A stretch of 64,000 nucleotides of DNA from positions 102,641 through 166,640 of the forward strand of contig NZ_JAEKFT010000008.1 in assembly GCF_018524365.1 (NCBI RefSeq). Direction: 5' to 3'. This DNA is from Denitromonas iodatirespirans. Its GTDB lineage: Bacteria; Pseudomonadota; Gammaproteobacteria; Burkholderiales; Rhodocyclaceae. Below the pieces are notes generated by a model. It was given only the letters and a program-made list of their open reading frames with translations, had not been told where the DNA came from and ran no database searches. Positions 9,334-18,805 of this stretch are shown here, in pieces; position 1 is the first letter of the stretch, and each line of letters opens with the position of its first letter. A program made the translations under genes and the position numbers.

Positions 9334-9705
9334 ATGAAGAACAAGCAGACGGGCCTGTCTTTGATCGGTGTGCTGATCGTGGGGGCCATTCTTGGTTTCC
9401 TGTTCCTGATCGGGATGCGTACCGTGCCGGCGGTGACCGAGTACCTGGCGGTCAAACGCGTGTTGAATGCGATCGCCGAGTCCAAGCCATCGGCGGACGT
9501 GACGGTCGGTCAGATCCGCGCCGATTTCGACAAGCGTGCCTATATCGGCGACGTGAGAAGCGTCACCGGGCGCGATCTGGTCGTGGTCAAGCGCGGCAAC
9601 CAGATCGAGATGTCCATGGCCTACGCCAAACGAGTGCCCATTGCAGGCAACGTGAGCCTGCTGATCGACTTCGATACCGGCACCGTGCGTAGTAGTGGTT
9701 CCTGA
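9334..9705 (+). CDS. DUF4845 single-pass membrane protein
   Basis: A 123-residue protein with one N-terminal membrane helix (about residues 8-28, GLSLIGVLIVGAILGFLFLI), slightly reminiscent of pilin leaders (KQTGLSLIGVL). A small soluble domain follows, ending in a strand-rich segment. Short proteins of this kind (DUF4845) are found between lepB and rnc in many beta- and gammaproteobacteria. The function is unknown; the place next to signal peptidase suggests an envelope role but does not prove one. Confidence 0.8.
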   Translation: MKNKQTGLSLIGVLIVGAILGFLFLIGMRTVPAVTEYLAVKRVLNAIAESKPSADVTVGQIRADFDKRAYIGDVRSVTGRDLVVVKRGNQIEMSMAYAKRVPIAGNVSLLIDFDTGTVRSSGS

Positions 9706-9715
9706 CGGGGGTCGG

Positions 9716-10390
9716 GTGAGTCTGGAAACGCTGCAGGCGCGGATCGATTATCGCTTCAAGGACGTCGCCCGCCTGCGCCAGGCGCTGACCCATCGCAGCT
9801 TCGGTCAACCGAACAACGAGCGGCTCGAATTTCTCGGCGACAGCGTGGTCAATCATGTGGTTGCGCTGGCGCTGTTTTCCCGTTTTCCCGAGTTGCGCGA
9901 AGGCGATCTGTCCCGCTTGCGGGCGCAGTTGGTCTGCCAGGATGCCCTGCACGGTCTCGCCGTCGAGCTGCAGCTCGGCGCGGTGTTGCGCCTGGGCGAA
10001 GGCGAACTCAAAAGCCGCGGCGCCGAGCGGCCTTCGATCCTCTCTGATGCACTCGAAGCGGTGTTTGCCGCGGTCTACCTTGATGGTGGCTTCGACGCCG
10101 CGAAGGCGGTCATCGACCGCCTGTTCGCCGACCACCTGACGCACCTGGACCCGAAGTCCAGCCTCAAGGATCCCAAGACCCGGCTGCAGGAGTGGTTGCA
10201 GGCGCGGCGCCGGCAGCTGCCGAAATACCGGCTGGTCGAAACCCGCGGCGAGGCGCATGCTCAGGAATTCGAAGTCGAGTGCACCATCGATGGGGGCATG
10301 CAGACGCGGGGTACTGGGTCGAGCCGGCGGGCCGCCGAACAGCAGGCCGCTTCGGCGGCCATGGAAAAACTGGAGCAGCATGCAGGATAG
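9716..10390 (+). CDS. rnc: ribonuclease III
   Basis: A 224-residue double-strand-specific endoribonuclease that matures rRNA and processes structured mRNAs. The catalytic signature [12 protein letters not shown] is present, with the second acidic cluster in [18 protein letters not shown]-terminal dsRNA-binding domain begins around [11 protein letters not shown] and ends [18 protein letters not shown] prefer GTG 9716 ([14 protein letters not shown]) over GTG 9695 because it gives the usual length (226 in E. coli). The 3' end overlaps era by 11 bases, the usual rnc-era coupling. Confidence 0.95.
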   Translation: MSLETLQARIDYRFKDVARLRQALTHRSFGQPNNERLEFLGDSVVNHVVALALFSRFPELREGDLSRLRAQLVCQDALHGLAVELQLGAVLRLGEGELKSRGAERPSILSDALEAVFAAVYLDGGFDAAKAVIDRLFADHLTHLDPKSSLKDPKTRLQEWLQARRRQLPKYRLVETRGEAHAQEFEVECTIDGGMQTRGTGSSRRAAEQQAASAAMEKLEQHAG

Positions 10391-11288
10391 TCAGACTCCG
10401 GAAGGCGGCGCCTTCCGCACCGGATTCATCGCCATCGTCGGACGGCCGAACGTCGGCAAGTCCACGCTGATGAATCGCCTCATCGGCCTCAAGGTCAGCA
10501 TCGTCTCAAGCAAGGCGCAGACCACGCGGCACCGGGTGTCCGGCATTCTCACCGACGACACGGCACAGTTCGTCTTCGTCGACACACCGGGTTTTCAGAC
10601 GCGGCACCAGAATGCGCTCAATCGCACCATGAACCGCACGGTGACCCAGTCGCTGGCCGATGTCGACCTGGTCTATCTGGTGATCGAGGCGGGGCGCTTC
10701 GGGCCGGAAGACGAGCAGGTGGTGGCCTTGCTACCTCGGGACGCCAAGGTGATCCTGGTCATCAACAAGGTGGACACTCTGGCCGACAAGTCCAGCCTGT
10801 TGCCCTTCATCGAGCTGACGCGCGGCGCCTTCCCGTTTGCCGAAGTGGTGCCCCTGTCGGCCGAGCGCGGCAAGAATGTCGATGCACTGCTGGCCGTGTC
10901 GCGCGGCTACCTGCCCGAAGGTCCGCCGATGTTCGGGCCGGATGATGTCACCGATCGCAGCGAGCGCTTTCTGGCCGCCGAGTTCCTCCGCGAAAAGCTG
11001 TTCCGCCTGCTCGGCGACGAGTTGCCCTACGGCATGACGGTCGAGATCGAGCGCTTCGAGGCGGATGGCAACCTGCGCCGCATCAACGCCGCCATCATCG
11101 TCGACAAGCCGGGCCACAAGGGAATCGTCATCGGCAAGGGCGGCGAGCACCTCAAGCGCATCTCGACCGAGGCGCGCAAGGCCATGGAAGAGTTGTTCGG
11201 CGCAAAGATCTACCTGGAAGTGTGGGTCAAGGTCAAATCCGGCTGGGCCGACGATGAGCGCGCCTTGAAGAGTCTCGGCTACGACTGA
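10380..11288 (+). CDS. era: GTPase Era
   Basis: A 302-residue ribosome-assembly GTPase. G1 is GRPNVGKST (residues 21-29), G3 DTPGF and G4 NKVD. The C-terminal KH domain reads [20 protein letters not shown] and binds the 3' end of 16S rRNA. The start is ATG 10380, inside the end of rnc; a longer open frame upstream is only read-through of rnc in another frame. recO follows 12 bases downstream. Confidence 0.96.
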   Translation: MQDSQTPEGGAFRTGFIAIVGRPNVGKSTLMNRLIGLKVSIVSSKAQTTRHRVSGILTDDTAQFVFVDTPGFQTRHQNALNRTMNRTVTQSLADVDLVYLVIEAGRFGPEDEQVVALLPRDAKVILVINKVDTLADKSSLLPFIELTRGAFPFAEVVPLSAERGKNVDALLAVSRGYLPEGPPMFGPDDVTDRSERFLAAEFLREKLFRLLGDELPYGMTVEIERFEADGNLRRINAAIIVDKPGHKGIVIGKGGEHLKRISTEARKAMEELFGAKIYLEVWVKVKSGWADDERALKSLGYD

Positions 11289-11299
11289 GCGAGTGCGCC

Positions 11300-12022
11300 G
11301 TGGGTCAGAAGCAGCGTGTCGACCAACAGCCCGGGTTCGTGCTTCACACCCACCCGTACCGGGAAACCAGCCTGATCGTCGAAGTGTTCAGCCGCGACCA
11401 TGGCCGCATGGCCCTGGTGGCCAAGGGCGCGCGCCGGCCGATGTCGGCGTTGCGTGGGGTGCTGATGGCCTACCAGCCGCTGCTGCTCGACTGGTCGGGT
11501 GGGGGTGAGGTCAAGACGCTGATCCGCGCCGAGTGGATCGGTGGCCAGCCGCTGTTGAGCGGCAAGGCCTTGCTGTGCGGCTACTACCTCAACGAGCTGC
11601 TGGTCAAGCTGCTGCCGCGCGAGGATGCCCATGCGGCGCTGTACGACGGCTATGCAGCGCTGATCCAGCAACTGCCGGAGGCGTCGCGCTTCGAGCCGTT
11701 GCTGCGTGCCTTCGAGCTCATGTTGCTGTCGGAACTCGGCTATGGCGTTCCGCTTGACCATGACGCCGAGACCGACGCCCCCATCGAAGCCGATGCGCTG
11801 TACGGATATATAATCGACCGCGGTCCGGTCCACAACGCAGCGGGCGATGCCGACTTGCCCGTGGTGGCCGGGCAGACGCTGATCGACATGGCCGCCGGCC
11901 GCTTCGACGACCCGAAAACCCTGGTGCAGAGCAAGGCCTTGCTGCGCCATCTCATCCAGCACCACCTCGGCGCCCAGCCCCTGCATTCGCGCCGGATGTT
12001 CAAGGAGTTGCAAGCACTGTGA
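11300..12022 (+). CDS. recO: DNA repair protein RecO
   Basis: A 240-residue protein starting at GTG 11300. The N-terminal OB-fold pattern of RecO is visible: [20 protein letters not shown], then [15 protein letters not shown] helical domain follows, ending in the family motif [10 protein letters not shown]. RecO works with RecF and RecR to load RecA on SSB-coated gaps. The zinc cysteines found in some RecO proteins are absent, which is common in Gram-negative members. The stop overlaps the GTG start of pdxJ, so the two are translationally coupled. Confidence 0.93.
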   Translation: MGQKQRVDQQPGFVLHTHPYRETSLIVEVFSRDHGRMALVAKGARRPMSALRGVLMAYQPLLLDWSGGGEVKTLIRAEWIGGQPLLSGKALLCGYYLNELLVKLLPREDAHAALYDGYAALIQQLPEASRFEPLLRAFELMLLSELGYGVPLDHDAETDAPIEADALYGYIIDRGPVHNAAGDADLPVVAGQTLIDMAAGRFDDPKTLVQSKALLRHLIQHHLGAQPLHSRRMFKELQAL

Positions 12023-12774
12023 TTGAATTGGGCGTGAATATCGATCATGTGGCCACGCTGCGTCAGGCGCGGCGGACCTGGGAGCCGGACCCGGTGTGGG
12101 CGGCGGTGGAGGCGCACCTGGGCGGGGCGGACGGCATCACCGTGCATCTGCGTGAAGACCGCAGGCATATCAACGACGAGGACGTGCGCAAGCTGCGCGA
12201 CCTCACCCAGATCAAGCTCAATCTCGAAATGGCCGCCACCGACGAGATGGTCGGAATCGCCGCCGCGCTCAAGCCCGAGATGGCCATGTTCGTCCCCGAG
12301 GGGCGGCAAGAGGTCACCACCGAAGGCGGTCTCGACATCGTCTCGCAAGAAGCGGCGCTGCGCGATGCGGTCAGTCGTCTGAGCGACGCCGGGATTTCGG
12401 TCAGCGTGTTCATCGACGCCGACCCGGCCCAGGTCGACGCGGCGGCGCGTATCGGTGCGCGGGTATGCGAAATCCATACCGGCCCCTATGCGGCTGCGTT
12501 TCACCGCGCCGGACGCGATGCCGAAAGTGCGGCGGTGGTCGCCGAGATCGACAAGATCCGCCGCGCCGGGGTGATGATCCGCGCCGCCGGCATGCGTTTC
12601 AACGCCGGCCACGCGCTCAACTACTACAACGTCCAGCCGATCGCCCGCCTGCCAGGCATTCGCGAGCTGCATATCGGCCATGCCATCGTCTCGCGCGCCG
12701 TGTTTTCCGGCTTGCGCGAAGCGGTACGCGAGATGAAGCGCCTGATGCGCGAAGCCGCCCGGCTGGGCGAGTAG
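12019..12774 (+). CDS. pdxJ: pyridoxine 5'-phosphate synthase
   Basis: A 251-residue TIM-barrel enzyme that condenses 1-deoxy-D-xylulose 5-phosphate with 3-amino-2-oxopropyl phosphate to form pyridoxine 5'-phosphate. The N-terminal strand [18 protein letters not shown], the phosphate-binding [17 protein letters not shown] and the C-terminal [14 protein letters not shown] are strong PdxJ signatures. The start is the GTG overlapping the recO stop. The recO-pdxJ-acpS order is the standard proteobacterial arrangement. Confidence 0.97.
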   Translation: MIELGVNIDHVATLRQARRTWEPDPVWAAVEAHLGGADGITVHLREDRRHINDEDVRKLRDLTQIKLNLEMAATDEMVGIAAALKPEMAMFVPEGRQEVTTEGGLDIVSQEAALRDAVSRLSDAGISVSVFIDADPAQVDAAARIGARVCEIHTGPYAAAFHRAGRDAESAAVVAEIDKIRRAGVMIRAAGMRFNAGHALNYYNVQPIARLPGIRELHIGHAIVSRAVFSGLREAVREMKRLMREAARLGE

Positions 12775-12783
12775 GGCAGGCGC

Positions 12784-13167
12784 ATGATCCACGGCATCGG
12801 CACCGACCTGGTCAGCGTCGAGCGCATCCGGCTGGCGCTGGCGCGCCACGGCGAGCGCTTCGCCTATCGCATCCTGGCGCCGTCGGAGCGCGCCGCCTTT
12901 CATGAGGCGCCCGTGCCCGAGCGCCTGCTGGCCAAGCGCTTCGCGGCCAAGGAGGCATTCGGCAAAGCCTACGGTACCGGAGTGGCCGTGCCCGCGACCC
13001 TGCATTCGGTGGCGGTCGACCGCGATCGCCTCGGCAAGCCGTTCTTCGTCTTCCATGGCCGGATGGCCGAGATCATGACGGCCGACCGCCTGCGCGCCCA
13101 CCTGAGCCTGAGCGACGAGCTGGACAACGTGCTGGCTTTCGCCGTGATCGAAAAGGAGCACCCCTGA
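12784..13167 (+). CDS. acpS: holo-[acyl-carrier-protein] synthase
   Basis: A 127-residue phosphopantetheinyl transferase that attaches the 4'-phosphopantetheine arm of CoA to acyl carrier protein. Both conserved boxes are present: [15 protein letters not shown] at the N-terminus and [16 protein letters not shown], which carry the magnesium and CoA ligands (Asp and Glu). It lies nine bases after pdxJ and overlaps nagZ by one base (TGATG). Confidence 0.96.
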   Translation: MIHGIGTDLVSVERIRLALARHGERFAYRILAPSERAAFHEAPVPERLLAKRFAAKEAFGKAYGTGVAVPATLHSVAVDRDRLGKPFFVFHGRMAEIMTADRLRAHLSLSDELDNVLAFAVIEKEHP

Positions 13168-14210
13168 TGTCCGTCGCGATGCCGCTTGGCCCGGTGATGC
13201 TCGATGTTGCCGGGCACCGTCTCACCGACGAGGAGCGGGCGCGGCTGTGTCATCCGCTGGTCGGCGGCGTGATCCTCTTCGCGCGCAATTACGCCGACCC
13301 GGCGCAACTGAGTGCGCTGACCGCAGAGATTCGTGCCCTGCGTTCGCCCGCGCTGTTGATCACCGTCGATCACGAAGGCGGTCGCGTGCAGCGTTTTCGC
13401 ACGGGCTTTTCGGCGGTGCCGGCGATGGGCGTCCTGGGCCGCGCCTGGGATGCCGACCCCGACACCGCCCGCGCCCTGGCTCGCGATGCGGGGCGGGTGC
13501 TGGCCAGCGAGTTGGTTGCCCACGGGGTGGACCTGAGCTACGCACCCGTGCTCGATCTGGACTACGGCGTCAGCCGCGTGATCGGTGATCGCGCCTTCCA
13601 TGCCGACCCCGAGGTGACGGTGGCACTGGCCTCTGCACTCATCGACGGCATGGCGGATGCGGGCATGGGCTGTGTCGGCAAGCACTTTCCGGGGCATGGC
13701 TTCGTCGAGGCCGACTCCCATGTCGACATGCCGCGCGACGCGCGCGATCTGGCCGCCATCGAGGCGCAGGACATGAAGCCGTTTCGGCAACTGGCCGGTC
13801 GGCTCGCCGGCATCATGCCGGCGCATGTCATCTACCCGGCGGTGGACGCCCGGCCGGCCGGCTTTTCGTCGTTCTGGCTGCAGACCGTGCTGCGCGGCCA
13901 GCTGGGTTTTACCGGCGTGATCTTCAGCGACGACCTGACCATGGAGGCGGCCACCGAGGCCGGCGACATCGTGGCGCGGGCCGAGGACGCACGCGCTGCC
14001 GGCTGTGACATGGTGCTGGTGTGCAACCGGCCCGATCTGGCCGAGATGCTGCTCGCGCGCTGGCAGCCGCCGGTGCCGGCCGAGCTGACAGAGCGCCTGT
14101 GCGCGCTGCATGCACGTTGCGCTGACGATGCCGTTCGTGTCGGCAGTGCGGCCTATGAACACGCCCGGCAGCAACTGGCCGCGCTGGCCGGAAGCGTTCG
14201 GTTCGCCTGA
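13167..14210 (+). CDS. nagZ: beta-N-acetylhexosaminidase NagZ
   Basis: A 347-residue cytoplasmic family 3 glycoside hydrolase that removes N-acetylglucosamine from anhydro-muropeptides during peptidoglycan recycling. The KHFPGHG signature lies at residues 172-178. The nucleophile region FSDDLTM is at about 254-260, and the [10 protein letters not shown] segment at 69-77. No signal peptide is present, as expected. Its start overlaps the acpS stop by one base, so it belongs to the rnc-era-recO-pdxJ-acpS transcription unit. Confidence 0.95.
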   Translation: MSVAMPLGPVMLDVAGHRLTDEERARLCHPLVGGVILFARNYADPAQLSALTAEIRALRSPALLITVDHEGGRVQRFRTGFSAVPAMGVLGRAWDADPDTARALARDAGRVLASELVAHGVDLSYAPVLDLDYGVSRVIGDRAFHADPEVTVALASALIDGMADAGMGCVGKHFPGHGFVEADSHVDMPRDARDLAAIEAQDMKPFRQLAGRLAGIMPAHVIYPAVDARPAGFSSFWLQTVLRGQLGFTGVIFSDDLTMEAATEAGDIVARAEDARAAGCDMVLVCNRPDLAEMLLARWQPPVPAELTERLCALHARCADDAVRVGSAAYEHARQQLAALAGSVRFA

Positions 14211-14221
14211 GCGATTCGGTT

Positions 14222-16030
14222 GTGACGGGCTTCGACCACAAGACCTTCCTGCGCAGCGCACCGGACGATCCCGGGGTGTACCGGATGATCGGCGAGGGCG
14301 ATCAGGTGCTCTATGTCGGCAAGGCCAAGAATCTCAAGAAGCGCTTGTCCTCGTATTTCCGCGGCCAGCTCGCCAGCCCGCGCATCGCCATGATGGTGGC
14401 GCAGATCGTGCGCGTCGAAGTGACCGCCACGCGCTCCGAGGCCGAGGCGCTGATCCTCGAGAACAACCTCATCAAGTCGCTGGCGCCGCGCTACAACATC
14501 CTGTTTCGCGACGACAAGTCCTACCCCTACATCACGCTGACCGCGCACGACTTCCCGCGCCTGGCCTTCCACCGCGGTGGTTTCACCAAGGGGGCGCGCT
14601 ACTTCGGGCCATTCCCCGGCAGTGTGTCGGTGCGCGACAGCATCCATCTGCTGCAGAAGGTGTTCAAGCTGCGCACCTGTGAGAACGGGGTGTTCGAACA
14701 TCGCTCGCGGCCGTGTCTGCTGCATCAGATCCAGCGCTGTACGGCGCCCTGTGTCGGCCTGATCTCCGAGGCCGACTACGCGGCCGACGTGCGCCTGGCG
14801 ACGATGTTCCTGGAAGGGCGCACCTCCGAAGTCATCAACGGCCTGACCGACGCCATGGCGGCAGCCGCCGAGCGCATGGCCTTCGAGGAGGCCGCGGCCC
14901 TGCGCGACCAGATCCGTGCGTTGCAGCAGGTATTGCATCGCCAGTATGTCGACAGCGGCAAGGAAGAGGACGTGGACGTGCTGTGCGCGGTCCAGTCGGC
15001 GGGCCTGGTGTGCGTCAATCTGGCCATGATCCGCGGTGGGCGTCATCTGGGCGACCGGCCGCTGTTCCCGGTGGTCGCCGGCGAATGCTCGACGCAGGAT
15101 GTGCTGCTGGCCTTCATCGAGCAGCACTACGCCATGCTGCCGCTGCCGGGGCGCATCGTCACCGCCATCGACGCGACCGCGGTCAGAGCCGTACTCGAAG
15201 CGCTCGGCAAACGGGCCACGGTGGTGAGCCCGCGCCGGCCCGTCGAGAAGGGCTGGATGGAGATGGCCGAGCGCAACGCGATGCTCGCCATCCAGGCCCG
15301 GCTGGCCACCTCCGACCGTAGCGCCTCGCGCCTTCAGGCCCTGCAACAGGCGCTGGGCCTGGCCGAGGCGCCGGCGCGCATCGAATGCTTCGACATCAGC
15401 CACACCATGGGCGAGGCCACCGTGGCCTCCTGCGTGGTGTGCGAAGCCGGTGCCATGAAGCGCAGCGAATACCGGCGCTACAACATCACCGGCATCACGC
15501 CGGGCGACGACTATGCCGCCATGCGCCAGGTGCTGGCCCGGCGCTACGAAAAGGTGGCGGCCGGGGAGGGCGTGCGGCCCGATCTGGTGCTGATCGACGG
15601 CGGCCGTGGGCAGCTGTCGATGGCGCTGGAAGTCTTCGCCGAACTGGGGTTGGCAGCGCTGCCGGCGGTGGGCGTGGCCAAGGGCGAGGGGCGCAAGCCG
15701 GGGCTCGAATCGCTGATCTTCGGCGATGGCCGGCCACCGCTGCACCTGTCGCCCGAATCCGCCGCCCTGCACCTGGTGCAGGAGATTCGCGACGAAGCGC
15801 ATCGCTTCGCCATCAGCGGTCATCGCGCGCGGCGCGGCAAGGCGCGGGTTGGCTCGAAGCTGGAGCGCATCGCTGGCGTCGGCCCGACGCGCCGGCGCGC
15901 CTTGCTGGCCACCTTCGGCGGGCTCGATGGCGTACGTGCCGCCACGGTGGACGACCTATGCCGCGTCGAGGGGATCAGCCGGACGCTGGCCGAACTGATC
16001 CATGCCGAACTGTCCGGCGGCGAATCGTGA
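14222..16030 (+). CDS. uvrC: excinuclease ABC subunit C
   Basis: A 602-residue nucleotide-excision-repair endonuclease starting at GTG 14222. The GIY-YIG nuclease domain is at the N-terminus (DPGVYRMIGEGDQVLYVGKA). A cysteine motif and a UVR helical segment near residues 200-235 come next. Then follow the RNase H-like domain (ECFDISHTMGEATVASCVV ... LVLIDGGRGQL) and tandem helix-hairpin-helix motifs at the C-terminus (LERIAGVGPTRRRALLATFG). It makes the 3' and 5' incisions around lesions bound by UvrAB. uvrC-pgsA is a conserved pair. Confidence 0.97.
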   Translation: MTGFDHKTFLRSAPDDPGVYRMIGEGDQVLYVGKAKNLKKRLSSYFRGQLASPRIAMMVAQIVRVEVTATRSEAEALILENNLIKSLAPRYNILFRDDKSYPYITLTAHDFPRLAFHRGGFTKGARYFGPFPGSVSVRDSIHLLQKVFKLRTCENGVFEHRSRPCLLHQIQRCTAPCVGLISEADYAADVRLATMFLEGRTSEVINGLTDAMAAAAERMAFEEAAALRDQIRALQQVLHRQYVDSGKEEDVDVLCAVQSAGLVCVNLAMIRGGRHLGDRPLFPVVAGECSTQDVLLAFIEQHYAMLPLPGRIVTAIDATAVRAVLEALGKRATVVSPRRPVEKGWMEMAERNAMLAIQARLATSDRSASRLQALQQALGLAEAPARIECFDISHTMGEATVASCVVCEAGAMKRSEYRRYNITGITPGDDYAAMRQVLARRYEKVAAGEGVRPDLVLIDGGRGQLSMALEVFAELGLAALPAVGVAKGEGRKPGLESLIFGDGRPPLHLSPESAALHLVQEIRDEAHRFAISGHRARRGKARVGSKLERIAGVGPTRRRALLATFGGLDGVRAATVDDLCRVEGISRTLAELIHAELSGGES

Positions 16031-16114
16031 CAAGGCGCTTCGCCAAGGGCTACACTTCGCCAGCACCCGCCTGCCGTCGATCCTGAGGGCCCGGGCTTTG
16101 ATACCACCTGACGC

Positions 16115-16690
16115 ATGCCATTGAACATTCCCAATTTGCTGACCTGGGGCCGGATCGTGATGATTCCGGTCTTTGTCGGCGTGTACTACCTGCCAGAGGG
16201 CATGATGACGCTCGCCGAGCGCAATCTGATCGCCACGGCGGTGTTCGTTGTCGCGGCGGTGACCGACTGGTTCGACGGCTATTTGGCGCGCACGCTGGGG
16301 CAGACCTCGGCCTTTGGCGCCTTTCTCGACCCCGTGGCCGACAAGCTGATGGTCGCGGCGGCGCTGATCATGCTGGTCCAGCTCGGGCGTGCGGACGCCA
16401 TGATCGCCGTGATCATCATCGGGCGTGAAATCACCATTTCCGCACTGCGCGAATGGATGGCCCGCGTCGGGCGCTCGGCCAGCGTGGCGGTGGCTTTCGT
16501 GGGCAAGCTGAAAACCGCCGCACAGATGGTCGCCATCCCCTTGCTTCTGTATAATGCGCCCCTGCTTTCAGTGCATTCGCAGGCGGTTGGCACCGTCCTG
16601 ATCTACATTGCGGCGGCACTGACGCTATGGTCGATGGGCTATTATCTGCACCGGGCGATGCCCATGTTGCAGGACAGTGAAAAACGCTGA
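16115..16690 (+). CDS. pgsA: CDP-diacylglycerol--glycerol-3-phosphate 3-phosphatidyltransferase
   Basis: A 191-residue integral membrane enzyme that makes phosphatidylglycerol phosphate, the committed step to phosphatidylglycerol and cardiolipin. The CDP-alcohol phosphatidyltransferase motif D-x2-D-G-x2-A-R-x8-G-x3-D-x3-D is complete, running DWFDGYLARTLG then FGAFLDPVADK. About five hydrophobic helices are visible. It is followed, as in E. coli (pgsA-glyW-cysT), by tRNA-Gly and tRNA-Cys genes. Confidence 0.96.
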   Translation: MPLNIPNLLTWGRIVMIPVFVGVYYLPEGMMTLAERNLIATAVFVVAAVTDWFDGYLARTLGQTSAFGAFLDPVADKLMVAAALIMLVQLGRADAMIAVIIIGREITISALREWMARVGRSASVAVAFVGKLKTAAQMVAIPLLLYNAPLLSVHSQAVGTVLIYIAAALTLWSMGYYLHRAMPMLQDSEKR

Positions 16691-16697
16691 AAACGCC

Positions 16698-16725
16698 TTG
16701 ACACTATAAAAAAGCTGCCTATAAT
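16698..16725 (+). promoter_or_regulatory. consensus sigma70 promoter of the tRNA cluster
   Basis: TTGACA at 16698-16703 and TATAAT at 16720-16725 are both perfect hexamers, with a 16-base spacer. The promoter overlaps the space right after the pgsA stop and fires just before the first tRNA-Gly at 16739. Confidence 0.85.
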
Positions 16726-16738
16726 GGCGGTCTGTTTT

Positions 16739-16814
16739 GCGGGAATAGCTCAGTTGGTAGAGCGCAACCTTGCCAAGGTTGAGGTCGCGAGTTCGAGCCT
16801 CGTTTCCCGCTCCA
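16739..16814 (+). tRNA. tRNA-Gly (anticodon GCC), copy 1
   Basis: A 76-nt cloverleaf. The acceptor stem GCGGGAA/TTCCCGC is perfect. The anticodon stem CAACC/GGTTG encloses loop TTGCCAA with anticodon GCC. TTCGAGC is the T loop region and CCA is encoded. It is first in the cluster, 13 bases after the -10 box. It is identical to the copy at 16980. Confidence 0.97.
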
Positions 16815-16821
16815 GTATTCT

Positions 16822-16846
16822 GGGGAAAGCACCGCTTTCCCCTTTT
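16822..16846 (+). terminator. hairpin after the first tRNA-Gly (partial terminator or processing signal)
   Basis: Stem GGGGAAAGC (16822-16830) / GCTTTCCCC (16834-16842) with loop ACC, followed by TTTT. A second perfect 8-bp stem TGACCGAC/GTCGGTCA lies at 16872-16893, just before tRNA-Cys. The short T run suggests incomplete termination. The second stem could help processing between the tRNAs. Confidence 0.5.
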
Positions 16847-16895
16847 CACTCCCGGAAAATCGGTGGGTGAATGACCGACCTGGCAGTCGGTCAGT

Positions 16896-16969
16896 GGCGC
16901 GGTAGCAAAGCGGTTATGCAGGGGACTGCAAATCCCTCCAGGGCGGTTCGACTCCGCCCCGCGCCTCCA
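16896..16969 (+). tRNA. tRNA-Cys (anticodon GCA)
   Basis: A 74-nt cloverleaf. The acceptor stem GGCGCGG pairs with CCGCGCC. The anticodon stem GGGA/TCCC has loop CTGCAAA with anticodon GCA. T arm GGGCGGTTCGACTCCGCCC, CCA encoded. It lies between two identical tRNA-Gly genes. Confidence 0.97.
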
Positions 16970-16979
16970 GGAAAGTATT

Positions 16980-17055
16980 GCGGGAATAGCTCAGTTGGTA
17001 GAGCGCAACCTTGCCAAGGTTGAGGTCGCGAGTTCGAGCCTCGTTTCCCGCTCCA
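16980..17055 (+). tRNA. tRNA-Gly (anticodon GCC), copy 2
   Basis: Identical over all 76 nt to the copy at 16739-16814, with CCA encoded. It lies 10 bases after tRNA-Cys and is followed by a strong terminator. Confidence 0.97.
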
Positions 17056-17061
17056 AAACAC

Positions 17062-17098
17062 GAAGGGGAAGCCATCTGGCTTCCCCTTCTGTTTTTTT
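17062..17098 (+). terminator. intrinsic terminator of the tRNA cluster
   Basis: A perfect 12-bp stem GAAGGGGAAGCC (17062-17073) / GGCTTCCCCTTC (17078-17089), loop ATCT, then TG and seven T residues. It ends the uvrC/pgsA-tRNA transcription unit. Confidence 0.92.
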
Positions 17099-17131
17099 GC
17101 GCAGCACACGCACGCCGCTATCATCAGGGGC

Positions 17132-18337
17132 ATGGCCATCATGACATTGCCCCGCTTCCTCGATCTGCCGGACACGGTTGCCCCCGACTACCAAGGCGGC
17201 AGTCTGCTCAACCTGATGGCGTCCTTGCGCGCCCGCTTCGGAGATCGGCATGCCGTGGCCGTGCGATTGCGTGACGAGGCGGCGCTGCCGCTGGCCGATG
17301 CCCGCGTCGTGGTGCTGCTGGTGATCGACGGCCTTGGCGCCCGGGATCTGGCAGCGCGCGGGCAGGGCGGCTTTCTCGCCCGTCACCTGGCGCGTACGCT
17401 CACCACCGTTTTCCCCGCCACGACTGCCAGTGCCGTCACCACGACTCTGACTGGCCTGTCGCCGGCGGAGCATGGCTTGACCGGCTGGTATATCCGCGAC
17501 GACCGCTTCGGTGGCGTGCTGGCACCGTTGCCGATGGTGCGCCGTGACCGCCAGCCGCTGACCGGCTGGTGGCGCATGCCACGGCTGTTTCCCTATCCCA
17601 GCCTGTTCCAGCGCCTTGACGTGCGAAGCGTGATGGTAGCGCCCGAATCCATCCTCGGCTCGCCGTTCAACATGCGCCATTCGCGCGGCGTGGCGCGTCG
17701 CTATGCCTATCAGGATCTTGCCGGCCTGGAGGCGCAACTGGTGCAGGCGGTCGGCGATCTGGGCAGCCTGGAGGGTTTCGTCTATGCCTACCATGCCGAC
17801 TACGACGCGCTGGCCCATCGGTTCGGGATTGCCTCGCCCGAGTGCGATGCGCAGTTTGCTGCGCTCGATGCGCTCATCGACCGGCTGCGCGCGCGCCTGG
17901 CCGGCAGCGATGCACTGTTGCTGGTGACGGCCGACCATGGCTTCATCGACTCTCCGCCGGAGCGCCAGTGCGATATCGCCGCCGAAGGGGCGCTCCAGGG
18001 CTATCTGGATGGTCCGCTGTGGGGCGAGCGGCGGGTGGCCTATTGCCGCGTCAAGGCGGGCCATCAGGCGCGGTTCGAGGCGGAAGCGACAGCCCGGCTG
18101 GACGGGCGCTTCCATGTGGTGCCAAGCGCACGCCTGATCGATGCGGGGGTCTTCGGGCCGGCCGGCAAGCCGTCACGCCGCCTGGCCGAGCGGGTTGGCG
18201 ATTTTGCCCTGATCGGGCGTGAGGACTGGACGCTCTACGATTGGCTGCCCAACGAGAAGCGGTTTCCGATGCTCGGCGTCCATGCCGGTGTGTCTGAAGA
18301 CGAGATGCTGATTCCGTTGGTGGCGATACCCTGCTGA
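17132..18337 (+). CDS. alkaline-phosphatase-superfamily phosphodiesterase/nucleotide pyrophosphatase-like protein
   Basis: A 401-residue cytoplasmic protein of the type I phosphodiesterase/nucleotide pyrophosphatase branch. The metal-binding Asp lies in VLLVIDGLGARD and the nucleophile Thr in TVFPATTASA. The second-site Asp/His residues are in YAYHADYDALAHR and LVTADHGF, and the last His is in GVHAGVS. The superfamily hydrolyses phosphate mono- or diesters. The substrate cannot be told from sequence. ATG 17141 is an alternative start. It converges on the DUF1178 gene. There is no signal peptide, unlike most phosphatases of this fold. Confidence 0.8.
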   Translation: MAIMTLPRFLDLPDTVAPDYQGGSLLNLMASLRARFGDRHAVAVRLRDEAALPLADARVVVLLVIDGLGARDLAARGQGGFLARHLARTLTTVFPATTASAVTTTLTGLSPAEHGLTGWYIRDDRFGGVLAPLPMVRRDRQPLTGWWRMPRLFPYPSLFQRLDVRSVMVAPESILGSPFNMRHSRGVARRYAYQDLAGLEAQLVQAVGDLGSLEGFVYAYHADYDALAHRFGIASPECDAQFAALDALIDRLRARLAGSDALLLVTADHGFIDSPPERQCDIAAEGALQGYLDGPLWGERRVAYCRVKAGHQARFEAEATARLDGRFHVVPSARLIDAGVFGPAGKPSRRLAERVGDFALIGREDWTLYDWLPNEKRFPMLGVHAGVSEDEMLIPLVAIPC

Positions 18338-18355
18338 GCGATCACGACTCGCTCA
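18335..18355. terminator. palindrome spanning two convergent stop codons
   Basis: TGAGCGA (18335-18341) / TCGCTCA (18349-18355), a perfect 7-bp inverted repeat around 7 bases. It includes the stop of the phosphodiesterase gene on one strand and the stop of the DUF1178 gene on the other. It lacks a T run, so a terminator role is tentative. Confidence 0.35.
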
Positions 18356-18778
18356 GTGCAGATCTTCCTTGGCGGGAGGCACCGGCAGCACGGCGATTCC
18401 CTCGTCGAGCAATTCGACGACATCGTCCAGCGTCGCTTGGCCGCGGATGGCGCGCTCCGGCGCGTCGCCCTGATGGATGCGGCGCACTTCGGCGGGAAAG
18501 GCCTTGCCGACATCTTCGGCCTGCCGCGCCAGCTCGCGCACCTTGGCGACGAGTGCGGCGGCCGTGCTCGGGCCCGAAGGGAAAGGCGCGGTAGCCGGAG
18601 GCCGGGCCGGCGCACCCGTCCGAACGTAGGGCGCACTCGGCAGGCGGCTGATCGACGCGCTGCCACAGACCGGACAATCGACTTGCCCAGCGCTGTGCTG
18701 GGCGTCGAATGCGTCGGACGAGGCAAACCAGCCTTCGAAGGCATGGCCGTTTTCGCAGCACAGGTTGAGGACGATCAC
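18353..18778 (-). CDS. DUF1178 family protein
   Basis: A 141-residue soluble protein. The N-terminus, from GTG 18778, reads MIVLNLCCENGHAFEGWFAS. A CPVCGS pair follows at about residues 35-40. Together C-C-x3-H and CPxC look like a small zinc ribbon, the hallmark of DUF1178. The rest is a low-complexity Ala/Pro linker and an acidic helical tail. An in-frame extension upstream would run into the tRNA-Leu gene, so the internal GTG is preferred. It is the last gene after minCDE and tRNA-Leu on this strand. Function unknown. Confidence 0.8.
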   Translation of the reverse strand: MIVLNLCCENGHAFEGWFASSDAFDAQHSAGQVDCPVCGSASISRLPSAPYVRTGAPARPPATAPFPSGPSTAAALVAKVRELARQAEDVGKAFPAEVRRIHQGDAPERAIRGQATLDDVVELLDEGIAVLPVPPAKEDLH

Positions 18779-18805
18779 GCGGAAGGCGTTCCTGAAGGGA
18801 AGCAA

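Noticed and set aside
16815..16895. A further tRNA or small RNA between tRNA-Gly and tRNA-Cys
   Set aside because: Two hairpins are present, but no cloverleaf, anticodon arm or promoter could be found.
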